From G020351775 sp039588335 (GTDB taxonomy: Bacteria > Gemmatimonadota > Gemmatimonadetes > Gemmatimonadales > GWC2-71-9), in assembly GCA_039588335.1 (NCBI GenBank), contig JBDGZZ010000002.1:1-64000 (forward strand): 64,000 nt of DNA, read 5' to 3'. The notes beneath the pieces were generated by a model. It worked only from the letters and a program-made list of their open reading frames with translations. It was not told where the DNA came from and searched no databases. This document shows positions 16,110 through 24,333 of the stretch, piece by piece (positions within the stretch are counted from its first letter, which is position 1; every line of letters starts with the position of its first letter). The position numbers and the translations under genes were made by a program.

Positions 16110-18048
16110 AGGGGTCCTCCACCGGCTTCAACCGGGTTGCACCTCCGGTTTCGTGACGCACCGTTTCACGAGTCACAGCCGAACCGAGAGCCGCCCTGAA
16201 GTAGCCGAGCATGTCGTCTGGCTGGGCTCGTCTTGTAGCGAGCAAGGCGCGCCGCACGTCCTGATCTCTATGACCTGCGATTATCTCTTTGATTTGGCCA
16301 GGCACAACCCGTCGGTCCATTGCCACCAACTGCCGCACCACCGCTTCCTCGAATTCCACGTCCTTGGCGGGCGGGAATTGCTGGATCCCTGCCGGCCCCG
16401 TCAAAGTCGGCGGTCGTGGGAACCGCACGAAGACCGGCTGCGTGAAATGCGGGTGTCGCACCATCAGCTCGCCTTTTGGCAGCGTCGCTAGTTTGATCTT
16501 CGTAGCAGGCGAGAGTACCTGGTAGCCAGGCGTTGCCAGTTCGTCCATGTCCATGCGTCCAAACAGGGTAGTGCCCGCGTTGCCCACCACACGCCGGTGC
16601 ACTTGGGATCGAAACTGTTGCGCGCCGAAGAGTACGAGTCCCAGGTACCGACCGCGCTCAGAGATGTCCAGCAGCATCTTGCGTACATAGGTCTCGGGAC
16701 CGTCGCCCGGCGCATACTTGTTGAGTTCGTCCACGAATACGACCACATGATCAACTCCCAGGTCCCGCCGCTCCAGGTGCTCACGAAGTTTCGACACTAC
16801 ACGTGTGAAAACCAGGTCCTGGGCGAGTTGATCCATACCCGCTACGTCAAGGACGTAGACCGAGCGATTCTCGAACATGCCGAATGGCAAGTCACTAACT
16901 GAGCCATCGTCTGTTACCAACCCCTTACATCTTGTGGAGATGTTGAGCAACCGATTGCGAACTTTCCGTATGGTAGCGATGTGATGGGTGCGCCACATAT
17001 CACTACGGCCGGTCGATTCCAGACCTTCGAAGATGGCACGGAAAAGCCGTTCCAAGTCCGAGAAAGTCCGTACCCGATGTGTTCCACCCCATTCGTCGCT
17101 GAATTCCTTCTCCACCACACGGTCGGTCAGAAAATCGATGAACGCGTCGGACTTGGCATCGATGTCGTCGCGGTTGAGTAGGACCTCATGATAGTCCAAC
17201 ACCTCCCTTAGCCCCCACACGAGCGGCTGGACCGATCCCATCAGGTCGTGGTGCGTCCTCAACGTGTTGAGGTTCACGCCATCGGCCTTGAACGGGGCGT
17301 AATAGTGCACACTCTCGAACGGCCGTGGGTCGATGCCCAGCAGGTCGTACATCTCGCGGTCCACATCCGTCAGTTCGCCAGGCTGATCCAGGAAACACAG
17401 GTCCGGACCCTTAACATTGACACAGACTGCGGCGACGCTTCCCTTGTGTTCCGGAAACTTCTGAAAGATGCTAGTGAGAAAGAACTCTACGGCGCTGGTC
17501 TTCGTGGCCAACCCCGACACTCCCGAGATGTTCAGGTGTGCCGACTCCGGACCGAGCAAGAAATCGGCATCGAGGAACACTGGCGCGCTCATCCCTCCAC
17601 CTGTGTAGAGACCAACCGGCACTCCACACGGCCGATCTCCCCGGACATAGGTGTCCATTCGCAGGGCGATCTCCACATCTTCTCGAGTCGCCAACCTCAC
17701 TTCTGCCAATGGAACTGGCTGGAGTGGTTCCTCCGGTTGCTGACGCAACACAGCGGCAGTCCACAGTCGAATCTCTGTTCGCCTTGTCGGCGCGCGGGCC
17801 CCGGATGGGTCACCCTCGGCTGCGACAACGTCGTCCAACGGAGTGGCCAGATCCGAATAGGAGCGTCCGTCCACGACTACCGCGTAAACCCGCCGACCGC
17901 CTTCATCTAACACGCGGACAATCGCGCCGATGCCCAGAGTCGTGTCGGTAGCGGTCCAGAAGTGGAACTGGTGTGGTCCCGCGGGCAACGACTCCGTCGC
18001 GACGACCCGACCAACCGCAGAACCATCATCGAACCGAATCACAACCAC
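16099..18048 (-). CDS. herA: HerA-type hexameric DNA translocase/helicase
   Basis: This 649-residue protein has the HerA arrangement. An N-terminal beta-barrel-like HAS domain (about residues 1-110) is followed by a RecA/FtsK-like ATPase with P-loop GVSGLATKTS at 176-185, and Walker B VVVFVDELNKY with Asp440 and Glu441; GAQQFRSQV near 477 fits the following polar motif. The P-loop is unusual: GLATKT rather than GxGKT, though the Lys and Thr are kept. HerA works with NurA to unwind and degrade DNA ends. The nurA gene is immediately upstream and overlaps by 10 bases. Confidence 0.88.
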   Translation of the reverse strand: MVVIRFDDGSAVGRVVATESLPAGPHQFHFWTATDTTLGIGAIVRVLDEGGRRVYAVVVDGRSYSDLATPLDDVVAAEGDPSGARAPTRRTEIRLWTAAVLRQQPEEPLQPVPLAEVRLATREDVEIALRMDTYVRGDRPCGVPVGLYTGGGMSAPVFLDADFLLGPESAHLNISGVSGLATKTSAVEFFLTSIFQKFPEHKGSVAAVCVNVKGPDLCFLDQPGELTDVDREMYDLLGIDPRPFESVHYYAPFKADGVNLNTLRTHHDLMGSVQPLVWGLREVLDYHEVLLNRDDIDAKSDAFIDFLTDRVVEKEFSDEWGGTHRVRTFSDLERLFRAIFEGLESTGRSDMWRTHHIATIRKVRNRLLNISTRCKGLVTDDGSVSDLPFGMFENRSVYVLDVAGMDQLAQDLVFTRVVSKLREHLERRDLGVDHVVVFVDELNKYAPGDGPETYVRKMLLDISERGRYLGLVLFGAQQFRSQVHRRVVGNAGTTLFGRMDMDELATPGYQVLSPATKIKLATLPKGELMVRHPHFTQPVFVRFPRPPTLTGPAGIQQFPPAKDVEFEEAVVRQLVAMDRRVVPGQIKEIIAGHRDQDVRRALLATRRAQPDDMLGYFRAALGSAVTRETVRHETGGATRLKPVEDPYAP

Positions 18049-18932
18049 CCTCCAACCTGAGTTCGCAGATAAGCCTCCACCTGGCGAATTGGATAGATGA
18101 GCCGATCCCAGCGGCCGTCGGGAGCCGAGAGTGGTGCGCGCTCTGACAACATCCAGCCACTGATCTCCGTTGCCTCAGTCCCCACCTGGTCCACCGGGCA
18201 ACGCTCCAACCGAATGAGCCCGTGCAGCAGATCGTATTCCTCCCAGGGCCACAACCGAAGATACCATGTGTGGACATCCTCATGCACACGACTGCCACGG
18301 GCGAAGACGCTGGTGCGGAAACCAACGGGCAGCGTCAGGGCAGTCGTCATCTCACTCCCTTGGAGAAACTGCGTTTCATGACTCTTCACGATTCCTAACA
18401 GGCGCTTCGCGTGTTGGTCTCCTGCCAACTCAGCAATGGAGCCGTCCACCACCAACCACCCGTCTCTGCTGGACGCGAGGTATTCCCGAGCGACCCTCGC
18501 TTCAATCTCCTCCCGACATCGCTCCACCACACCCGCTGCGAGATGCACGTCGAGGATCGGATGCTCGCGGTCACTCTCACCACTGTCGAAGAGCTGAATG
18601 TCAGTCTGCTGCAAACGGCTAATCTGACCATCTGTGAGTCGGTTCAACGGAACTGCAATGAGTTCTTGAGATCGGTGCAGTTCAACCACCAGCGTCTCAT
18701 CGCGGCGGCTCATGACGGCAGCGGAAACATAGCCGCGGACGACGGGCACGAGACCGAACCGCCCTATAACTGAATAGCGCTGGATCCCATCCATGAAGCC
18801 TGTGCCGAAGGGGGGAACCCGGATGCCACCAACGTCGATAGCCCGGACTACCTCATGTTCAACGGGTGCCGCCGTGCCAAAGGGGGTCCGTAACGGCTGG
18901 GGCACGTGCGTGAGCACTCCTGTGCTGCCCAC
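18039..18932 (-). CDS. nurA: NurA-type 5'-3' nuclease
   Basis: This 297-residue protein matches the NurA fold: a first conserved acidic site in GFMDGIQRYS (Asp48), a helix of acidic residues (CREEIEARVAREY, 139-151), WLVVDGSI with Asp163, and the downstream GIVKSHETQFL with a conserved Lys. These correspond to the Mn-binding carboxylates of NurA nucleases. The GTG start at 18932 has GGAGGG three bases upstream; the frame stays open further upstream without ATG, so a longer form is possible. Overlap with herA supports a NurA-HerA complex. Confidence 0.8.
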   Translation of the reverse strand: MGSTGVLTHVPQPLRTPFGTAAPVEHEVVRAIDVGGIRVPPFGTGFMDGIQRYSVIGRFGLVPVVRGYVSAAVMSRRDETLVVELHRSQELIAVPLNRLTDGQISRLQQTDIQLFDSGESDREHPILDVHLAAGVVERCREEIEARVAREYLASSRDGWLVVDGSIAELAGDQHAKRLLGIVKSHETQFLQGSEMTTALTLPVGFRTSVFARGSRVHEDVHTWYLRLWPWEEYDLLHGLIRLERCPVDQVGTEATEISGWMLSERAPLSAPDGRWDRLIYPIRQVEAYLRTQVGGWL

Positions 18933-19028
18933 GGTCCCTCCGGCACTCAGGATGGCGTCTTTGAGAAGGAAGCTGGGCGATCGGGTGGTTGAGGGATGCG
19001 ACGTCAGGGTTTCAAGCCCCGGTCGAGT

Positions 19029-19541
19029 TCACTTGGCACGCCCCGAATCGGGGAACGGCGGAACATCCATCAGCCAGAATCCGGCAAGTTGGCCGTCGCC
19101 GTCCAGGTCAACGATCAGGTTCTCGGCCAGCGCGACGCTGTCCACTCGACGTGAATTGCTCAAGATGAGATGGATCGTAGACTTGTCGCCAGTCCTCTCG
19201 CACGCGAGAGGCACCTTGAGTTCAGCCACGCCACCCCTGTGTTCGTCGGCATCTGCAGTGACCACCAGACAGCCATTCCTCGCGGTCTCCGGAGGCTTCA
19301 ACTCGGCGACGGTATTGCCTTTGGGCCAAACCACGACTTCGATGCCGTTCAAGACCTGGCCCGCCAAGCCCAACGAGACGAAGCATCCACCGGCACCGCC
19401 GAGTTCGATCGTGCCGTCCGGCTCGGAACTTCCGGCCGGCCCCGGCATCGCAGCGGCCAGAATCTCAGTGTCGAAGTTCCACTGAAACTCCACTCGCGGT
19501 AACCCGCCTTGGATCGGCGTAACTTGCGCAACGAGTGTCAT
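19029..19541 (-). CDS. Protein with a C-terminal DUF2283-like segment
   Basis: A 170-residue protein starting with ATG at 19541. Residues 1-110 are beta-rich and contain a glycine-rich part (GTIELGGAGGCFVSLGL). The C-terminal segment VALAENLIVDLDGDGQLAGF resembles DUF2283, a small domain of unknown function. No signal peptide is evident. It lies 96 bases upstream of nurA and 71 bases downstream of the aminotransferase on the same strand, so it may belong to the same transcript. Confidence 0.55.
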   Translation of the reverse strand: MTLVAQVTPIQGGLPRVEFQWNFDTEILAAAMPGPAGSSEPDGTIELGGAGGCFVSLGLAGQVLNGIEVVVWPKGNTVAELKPPETARNGCLVVTADADEHRGGVAELKVPLACERTGDKSTIHLILSNSRRVDSVALAENLIVDLDGDGQLAGFWLMDVPPFPDSGRAK

Positions 19542-19612
19542 GACCAACGTCTCTCAGCGAATTGGTTAGTGTGTTGACCGCTGGCCTCTATGCTCGCAAC
19601 TGTCCTCCCCTA

Positions 19613-20842
19613 CTACACGGCCCGGGCGGCGAGCGTGCCCAGGAAATCCGCTACCCTGGCGAGCGCGGTCGTCAGTTCCTTCTCCGAAGCTGAGTACGAG
19701 AGCCGCACCCAGCGATCGTCCCCAAACGCCTCTCCCGGCACGAGGGCAACGCCCTGATCGGCCAGCAGCCGCTCGCAGAATCGGAGGGCATTGTCGATCT
19801 CGCCACCAAAGTAGTTGTCCACCCGGAAAAAGAAGTAGAAGGCGCCCATCGGGTCAACAAACTCTACACCCGGCATCTTATCACGGAAATACCCAACGAC
19901 TAGATCACGCCGGTCCCTGAACTCGGCCAACATGTGTTCCACATCGTCATCGATCCGCTCGTCCGAGTACGCCGTAGCTGCTGCCCATTGGGCGGGCTGG
20001 GATGCCCCGTGTGTCATGTGCGACTGCAGAGCAGCCATTGCCTTCACCACGGGTCCAGGCGCCAAAGCGAGCCCAATACGCCAGCCGGTCATTGCGTATG
20101 TCTTGCTCACTCCGCTGATCAGGACGACCCTCTCCAGCAGGTCATCTGACAGATCCAAGACCGATGGCGCCGGTCCTGACCCGAAGTGAATTCGCCGGTA
20201 GATCTCGTCGGAGATGACCCAAACATCGCGCTCTTTCGCCCAACTCAGGATCGCCTTCAGCTCCGCACGGGTATAGACCGCACCGGTCGGATTCACCGGC
20301 GTGCACAGAATCAGCCCCTTGGTTTGCATATTGGCTGCTGCGTCGAGCTGGTCAACACCAACTTTTAGACTCCACTGCGGATCCCCCGCCACGAACACCG
20401 GTTTGGCGCGCGACAGGTACACAATCTGAGGATATGAGACCCAGAACGGTGCCGGTATCAAGACTTCATCGCCAGTGCTGAAGAGGGTGAAGCAGGCATT
20501 GAACACCGATTGCTTCGCACCACTCGATACGATGATGTTGTCGGCATTGACAGGTCTACCCCCCGAAAGGAGCGACAAGTGGCGGGCTGCTGCAGCTCTG
20601 AGGTCGAGAATGCCCTGATTGGGTGGATAGTGTGTCTTACCCTGTTGAATCGCCTTGATACCTGCTTCCGAAGCGATACGCGGCGTATCGAAGTCCGGTT
20701 CGCCAGCAGACAGGTTTACGATATCTTCGCCTGCCGCCCTCCGCCTGGTGGCTTCCTGGCTGATAGAAACCGTCGCGGAAGGTTCCAGGTGGTCGAGATT
20801 CCTGGAGGGCTTGAACTGTATCGGGATCGACCGATCGGTCAC
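19613..20842 (-). CDS. Class I aminotransferase, aspartate aminotransferase type
   Basis: A 409-residue PLP enzyme of the Igamma aspartate aminotransferase group. PLP contacts are visible: Asn184 (TPVNPTG), Asp212 and Tyr215 (SDEIY), Schiff-base Lys247 (GVSKTYAMTGWR) and Arg255; WVRLSYSAS near 385 carries the substrate carboxylate Arg. It probably moves an amino group between aspartate or a related amino acid and 2-oxoglutarate. The GTG start overlaps the P1 peptidase stop as GTGA, linking peptide degradation to amino-acid use. Confidence 0.92.
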   Translation of the reverse strand: MTDRSIPIQFKPSRNLDHLEPSATVSISQEATRRRAAGEDIVNLSAGEPDFDTPRIASEAGIKAIQQGKTHYPPNQGILDLRAAAARHLSLLSGGRPVNADNIIVSSGAKQSVFNACFTLFSTGDEVLIPAPFWVSYPQIVYLSRAKPVFVAGDPQWSLKVGVDQLDAAANMQTKGLILCTPVNPTGAVYTRAELKAILSWAKERDVWVISDEIYRRIHFGSGPAPSVLDLSDDLLERVVLISGVSKTYAMTGWRIGLALAPGPVVKAMAALQSHMTHGASQPAQWAAATAYSDERIDDDVEHMLAEFRDRRDLVVGYFRDKMPGVEFVDPMGAFYFFFRVDNYFGGEIDNALRFCERLLADQGVALVPGEAFGDDRWVRLSYSASEKELTTALARVADFLGTLAARAV

Positions 20843-21987
20843 GGCGTCACCACTCCATAGCGCTTGAGTATGGCCAATGTAGAGCCTAAAGGTAGTGCCT
20901 CCACGGCCCCCCGGTATCCCACTACCGGGGTCGCCAGGAACAATGAATTGTATATCGCCTCTTCGGTTGCCTCGATCACTGCCTCGAACAGTGGGCTCAT
21001 ATGGCCGTTTGGAAGCGGCCCGGCACCGGCAAGTTGGGCAACCGGAACAGTGCTGAACGCGATGACGAAGTCACCCGAGCCGTTCGTCATAGAACTCCCC
21101 GTGCGGGCGAGGCCAGCTAGCGCTCGTCGGCCCAGGCGAGTGAGATTGCGGTGGTCGACGGGGGCATCGGTAGCCACCACGATCATGATGGAGCCATCCG
21201 CCAGATCCACTCCTTTTCCTTCACCTCCTTCGCCTACAGATCCCTGCAAGTAATACCTCCCCAACTCCTGCCCAACGGGCGCACCCGCTATTGACAGCAC
21301 GCCCCCGAAGTTGGTCTGCACCAACACACCCACCGTCCAACCACCCAGTCCTTCGGGAAGCCGCCGGCTCGAGGTACCGATCCCACCTTTCCAGCCAAAC
21401 GCCACCGTACCCCGACCCGCGCCGACACTTCCCTGCTCTACGGGACCGCCCTCAGCACCGTTGATCGCTCCCAGCACGTCGGCTTCGGATATCGGACGAA
21501 GCCTGATGTGGTTCAGGTAACCATCGTTGGTCTCCCCGACCACAGGATTCGCTGACCGCACGTTTTCGTTGCCGGGCAGCGAAAGGAGGTAAGTGAGTAC
21601 CGCGTCGGCGGCCCGCGGCACACACAGGGTACAGGTCAACACTACCGGTGACTCCAGCTCACCCAGTTCTTGCACCTGGGTGGAGCCAGCCAACTTCCCG
21701 AACGCGTTTCCAATCACGACCGCCGCAGGGACCTTCACTTGGAAGACATTGGCTTCGTGCGGGAGAATGGCGGTGACACCGGTATTTATGGAATCACCTC
21801 GAGCAATTGTCACGTGTCCGACCCTGACCCCAGCGACATCGGTGATGGTATTCAGCGGACCTGGCTGGAGCACGCCTACGACTATGCCGAGGTCTCTAGC
21901 GCTCTGCCTCTCCTGCGCCGAGAGATCCGGATTGAAGAAGACGACCGTCATGGCAAGCAACGTTGCCGTTCTCTGGAACGGGATCAT
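20839..21987 (-). CDS. P1 family (DmpA-like) aminopeptidase, exported
   Basis: About 382 residues from ATG at 21987, which gives a signal peptide (MIPFQRTATLLAMTVVFF, cut near LSAQ). The remainder matches the P1/DmpA family of N-terminal-nucleophile peptidases: GPLNTITDVAGVRVGHVT, TGVTAILPH, NAFGKLAGSTQVQELGELESP, and VGVLVQTNFGGVLSIAG. In DmpA the chain is self-cleaved before a Ser at the site corresponding to NFGG; here that exact Gly-Ser is not visible, so processing and activity are uncertain. It starts 40 bases after the selenoprotein stop and overlaps the aminotransferase. Confidence 0.82.
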   Translation of the reverse strand: MIPFQRTATLLAMTVVFFNPDLSAQERQSARDLGIVVGVLQPGPLNTITDVAGVRVGHVTIARGDSINTGVTAILPHEANVFQVKVPAAVVIGNAFGKLAGSTQVQELGELESPVVLTCTLCVPRAADAVLTYLLSLPGNENVRSANPVVGETNDGYLNHIRLRPISEADVLGAINGAEGGPVEQGSVGAGRGTVAFGWKGGIGTSSRRLPEGLGGWTVGVLVQTNFGGVLSIAGAPVGQELGRYYLQGSVGEGGEGKGVDLADGSIMIVVATDAPVDHRNLTRLGRRALAGLARTGSSMTNGSGDFVIAFSTVPVAQLAGAGPLPNGHMSPLFEAVIEATEEAIYNSLFLATPVVGYRGAVEALPLGSTLAILKRYGVVTP

Positions 21988-22027
21988 TGGCACCGCCCTT
22001 GTGTGAGAAACTCCACTCTTGGTCGCT

Positions 22028-22873
22028 TCAGCCCGAGGCGTAGTGGTGCCGCTTCCAACGATACGGCAGTTCGACCCGGCCCCCACTCTCCCCGATTGAC
22101 CCGAAAGCGCTGAGCGCATCTCGCAAGATAGTCTTCTGCTGATCGATCTGTCCTGGCTCACCGAATACCTGACCCAGACGAAACCGGACGATGACGTTGC
22201 GCGGCGCAGGAAAGGCCTCTGTCGCCGTCGGTAGTACGCTCACTGTCACGGTCGGTATGCCGGCGGCCTCCACCGCTCGAGCGACCAGTCCCACGGACTG
22301 GTGGCAGGTCGTTCAACCAGGTGCCGTGAGAACTGCATCTGCTCGGCAGGAACGAAAGACGTCGACGATCTCCGGGATCATCTCACTGACGAATCTGCCT
22401 TTCTCCCTCCCAAGGATGTGTCCCATAAACGACACGTTTTGGGTCACGACTCCTCTGATTTCCTTCGACTCAACCAGCTCCCGCAGTCGCTCAATTGGAA
22501 AAACACAATTGACGTCACGATCCGCCGCCGCGTGGTCGTAGTAGTCGTGTGTGATCGTTAGTTCAGAGGCTGCGACATCACCGGGGATCAGCCGGAAGCT
22601 CGCATCACCGTCGTGGTTTTCCATGTCGAAAGGAGCCTGGTGGGTGAGATGGACACCGGCCGACGTGAGCAACGCGATCTTGGCTCGAGTGAGAGACCCA
22701 TCGATGGACGCTAGCGGAGGAAGCGGAATGAGATCCTCCCAACTTCGCACCGCGGTCCATGCGTATACGCGGTCTAGCCATGGTAGCCTCGAGTTGAGCA
22801 CCGCTTGGACTCGGTTCCAGCGTCTCCCCAGCGTAAGCCCCCTTTCTGCAGAACCCGCCACGCTTGGCCGCAA
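22028..22873 (-). CDS. GrdB/PrdB-like selenoprotein with in-frame UGA
   Basis: One 282-codon frame is interrupted only by TGA at 22313-22315. Read as selenocysteine (residue 187) it gives APG-U-TTCHQSVGLVARAVEAAGIPTV, a UxxC redox motif exactly where relatives of the glycine/sarcosine/betaine and D-proline reductase selenoprotein B family carry UxxC or CxxC. The upstream part also fits that family (KIALLTSAGVHL, SFRLIPGDV, DVNCVFPIERL, VSFMGHI). A stem-loop just after the UGA has the geometry of a bacterial SECIS. A likely thiol/selenol reductase; the substrate is unknown. The start is uncertain (TTG at 22873, GTG at 22861 or a CTG downstream). Usual annotation would split it into two hypothetical genes. 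Confidence 0.85.
22284..22302 (-). promoter_or_regulatory. Candidate bacterial SECIS element
   Basis: In the mRNA, ACCAGUCC-GUG-GGACUGGU forms a perfect eight-pair stem with loop GUG. The loop starts 18 nt after the UGA, inside the 16-37 nt window known for bacterial SECIS elements, and its first base is G, as SelB recognition requires. It lies within the coding sequence, as is normal in bacteria. Confidence 0.78.
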
Positions 22874-22883
22874 CAGAGGTTGC

Positions 22884-22911
22884 GAGATGCTTCCGTGTAA
22901 GCTAGCATCTC
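22884..22911. promoter_or_regulatory. Inverted repeat between divergent genes
   Basis: GAGATGCT and AGCATCTC are perfect eight-base arms with a 12-base spacer in the 80-base gap between the selenoprotein gene and the divergent DbpA-domain gene. It could be an operator controlling one or both. No regulator gene is adjacent. Confidence 0.4.
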
Positions 22912-22956
22912 ACCCACCTACATGGCATTGCCGTTTCTTTGACAATCGAGGGTCTC

Positions 22957-24282
22957 GTGTCCTGGGAATTCGCGCCGGACTTCGATGCTGGCCATCGCGC
23001 CGCGCTCGCTGCGGGGAAGAACTTTTTGTACGTGTCACCACCAGCCTGGTGGGCGACCCTTCCCTTGTTTGCCCAAGTCCCCCCGGCCGAGCCCCCGGGC
23101 CTGAACACTGTCGTAGTCGTTCCCGAGGTACTGGGCGTGGCCACCGGGGCCGCTTCACTCAGTTCGGTCGAGTCCCTGGGAAGCGTCCGCGGAGTATCCG
23201 GACTGTCGCGGGCGGCACGCCTATTGGAGCAGAACCTCGCCACCACCCTCGTAGCTACCCCTGCCGATCTGATGCAGCTAATGACTCGCTCGGCCATCGA
23301 CCGCGAACGAGTCCGACGAGCGGTTATCGGCTGGCCCGAGATGCTGATGGGTTCCGGACTTGGTGACACAACCGACTCCATCCTGGCAGAGTTCGGCGGC
23401 TTGCAACGGATTGTCGTGACGGCAGACGAGCCAGCGATCAAGGACTTTCTGGAACGACATGCTCGCCGCTCGCCGATGGTGCTGGCAGCACCACCGATCA
23501 AACAGCCTACACCAGCGGTGCGATACGCGGTGACGAGCGCGGCCCACCTGACAGAGTCGGTAAGGGCAGCCCTCGACATCATCAACCCAGCCAGCACCTT
23601 GCTTTGGGATCCAACCCCTTTCGTCGACGAGCGTTGGCGGGAGTACAAAGCCGACTCCGCCATTCGGATCGGATCCGATACCGGGGGTGAGCCAGTTGAG
23701 CTCGGGGTGGCCGTGGACCTGCCCACAGGTGATGCTCTGGTGGAGCTGGCTGCCACCTCGGACGAAGTGTTGGTGTTGATACAGGGACATCAGGTTCAGT
23801 ATTTGGACTCGATCTCCGAGCGGACGCGGGCTTTTCGACTTCCTTCAGACGCCGACCGAGCCCGTGACAAAGCGGCCCGGCTCAGGGAGGAGGTAAGGAA
23901 TCTCATTGCGGAGGGTCGCGGCTCCGGCGAGCTACTAGCACTCGGACCGCTGTTCGATGAGTTCGACCCGGCAACCGTCGCTGCCGCCTTGGCAGCCAGG
24001 ACTCCACCCCAAGATCAGCGATCGGACCGCGAGGCGGCTCTGCCGGCTTGGGTAAGGATCCGGGTCTCTGCCGGCAACAAGGATCGAATCCGGACCGGCG
24101 ATGTAGTCGGAGCGCTGCTCAATGCCGTCGGCATCACCAAGGACCAGATCGGCCGGGTGGAGCTGCGGGATGCCCACTCCATAGTAGATGTACGAGCCGA
24201 TGTTGCGGAGCGAGTTCTACGGGAGCTTGAAGGGGTTACGCTGCGGGGCAAAAAAGTGACGGCCCGAATCGATCGCCGATAG
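22957..24282 (+). CDS. Degenerate DEAD-helicase-like protein with DbpA RNA-binding domain
   Basis: About 441 residues. The C-terminal 75 residues (from WVRIRVSAGNKDRI to KKVTARIDRR) are a DbpA-type RRM fold, which in E. coli DbpA binds 23S rRNA hairpin 92. The N-terminal part follows the spacing of a DEAD-box RecA domain: LVATPADLMQLM sits at motif Ib and VIGWPEML where VLDEAD should be, but there is no GxGKT P-loop and no DEAD. It is therefore probably an RNA-binding pseudo-helicase. GTG at 22957 with GAGGG five bases upstream is preferred over TTG at 22939. It is divergent from the selenoprotein gene. Confidence 0.75.
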   Translation: MSWEFAPDFDAGHRAALAAGKNFLYVSPPAWWATLPLFAQVPPAEPPGLNTVVVVPEVLGVATGAASLSSVESLGSVRGVSGLSRAARLLEQNLATTLVATPADLMQLMTRSAIDRERVRRAVIGWPEMLMGSGLGDTTDSILAEFGGLQRIVVTADEPAIKDFLERHARRSPMVLAAPPIKQPTPAVRYAVTSAAHLTESVRAALDIINPASTLLWDPTPFVDERWREYKADSAIRIGSDTGGEPVELGVAVDLPTGDALVELAATSDEVLVLIQGHQVQYLDSISERTRAFRLPSDADRARDKAARLREEVRNLIAEGRGSGELLALGPLFDEFDPATVAAALAARTPPQDQRSDREAALPAWVRIRVSAGNKDRIRTGDVVGALLNAVGITKDQIGRVELRDAHSIVDVRADVAERVLRELEGVTLRGKKVTARIDRR

Positions 24283-24301
24283 GCAAACGTCGAGCCGTCA
24301 C
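24250..24301 (-). terminator. Probable intrinsic terminator of the HU gene
   Basis: On the minus strand GTGACGGC and GCCGTCAC form a perfect eight-pair stem around a 30-base loop, followed by six T residues. It lies just after the HU stop and inside the 3' end of the convergent DbpA-domain gene. Confidence 0.6.
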
Positions 24302-24333
24302 GCTCCGGGCCACTGAGGACCCATACCCACGAA

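Noticed and set aside
9808..18932. Calling the NurA-HerA-SbcDC operon an anti-phage defence island
   Set aside because: No toxin, restriction, Sir2 or DUF4297 partner and no mobile-element signs are nearby; general repair is the simpler reading.
22028..22873. Reading the GrdB-like gene as two genes or a pseudogene
   Set aside because: Both parts are in one frame, the UGA sits at the conserved redox Cys position, and a SECIS-like hairpin follows; only one codon would need to be damaged otherwise.
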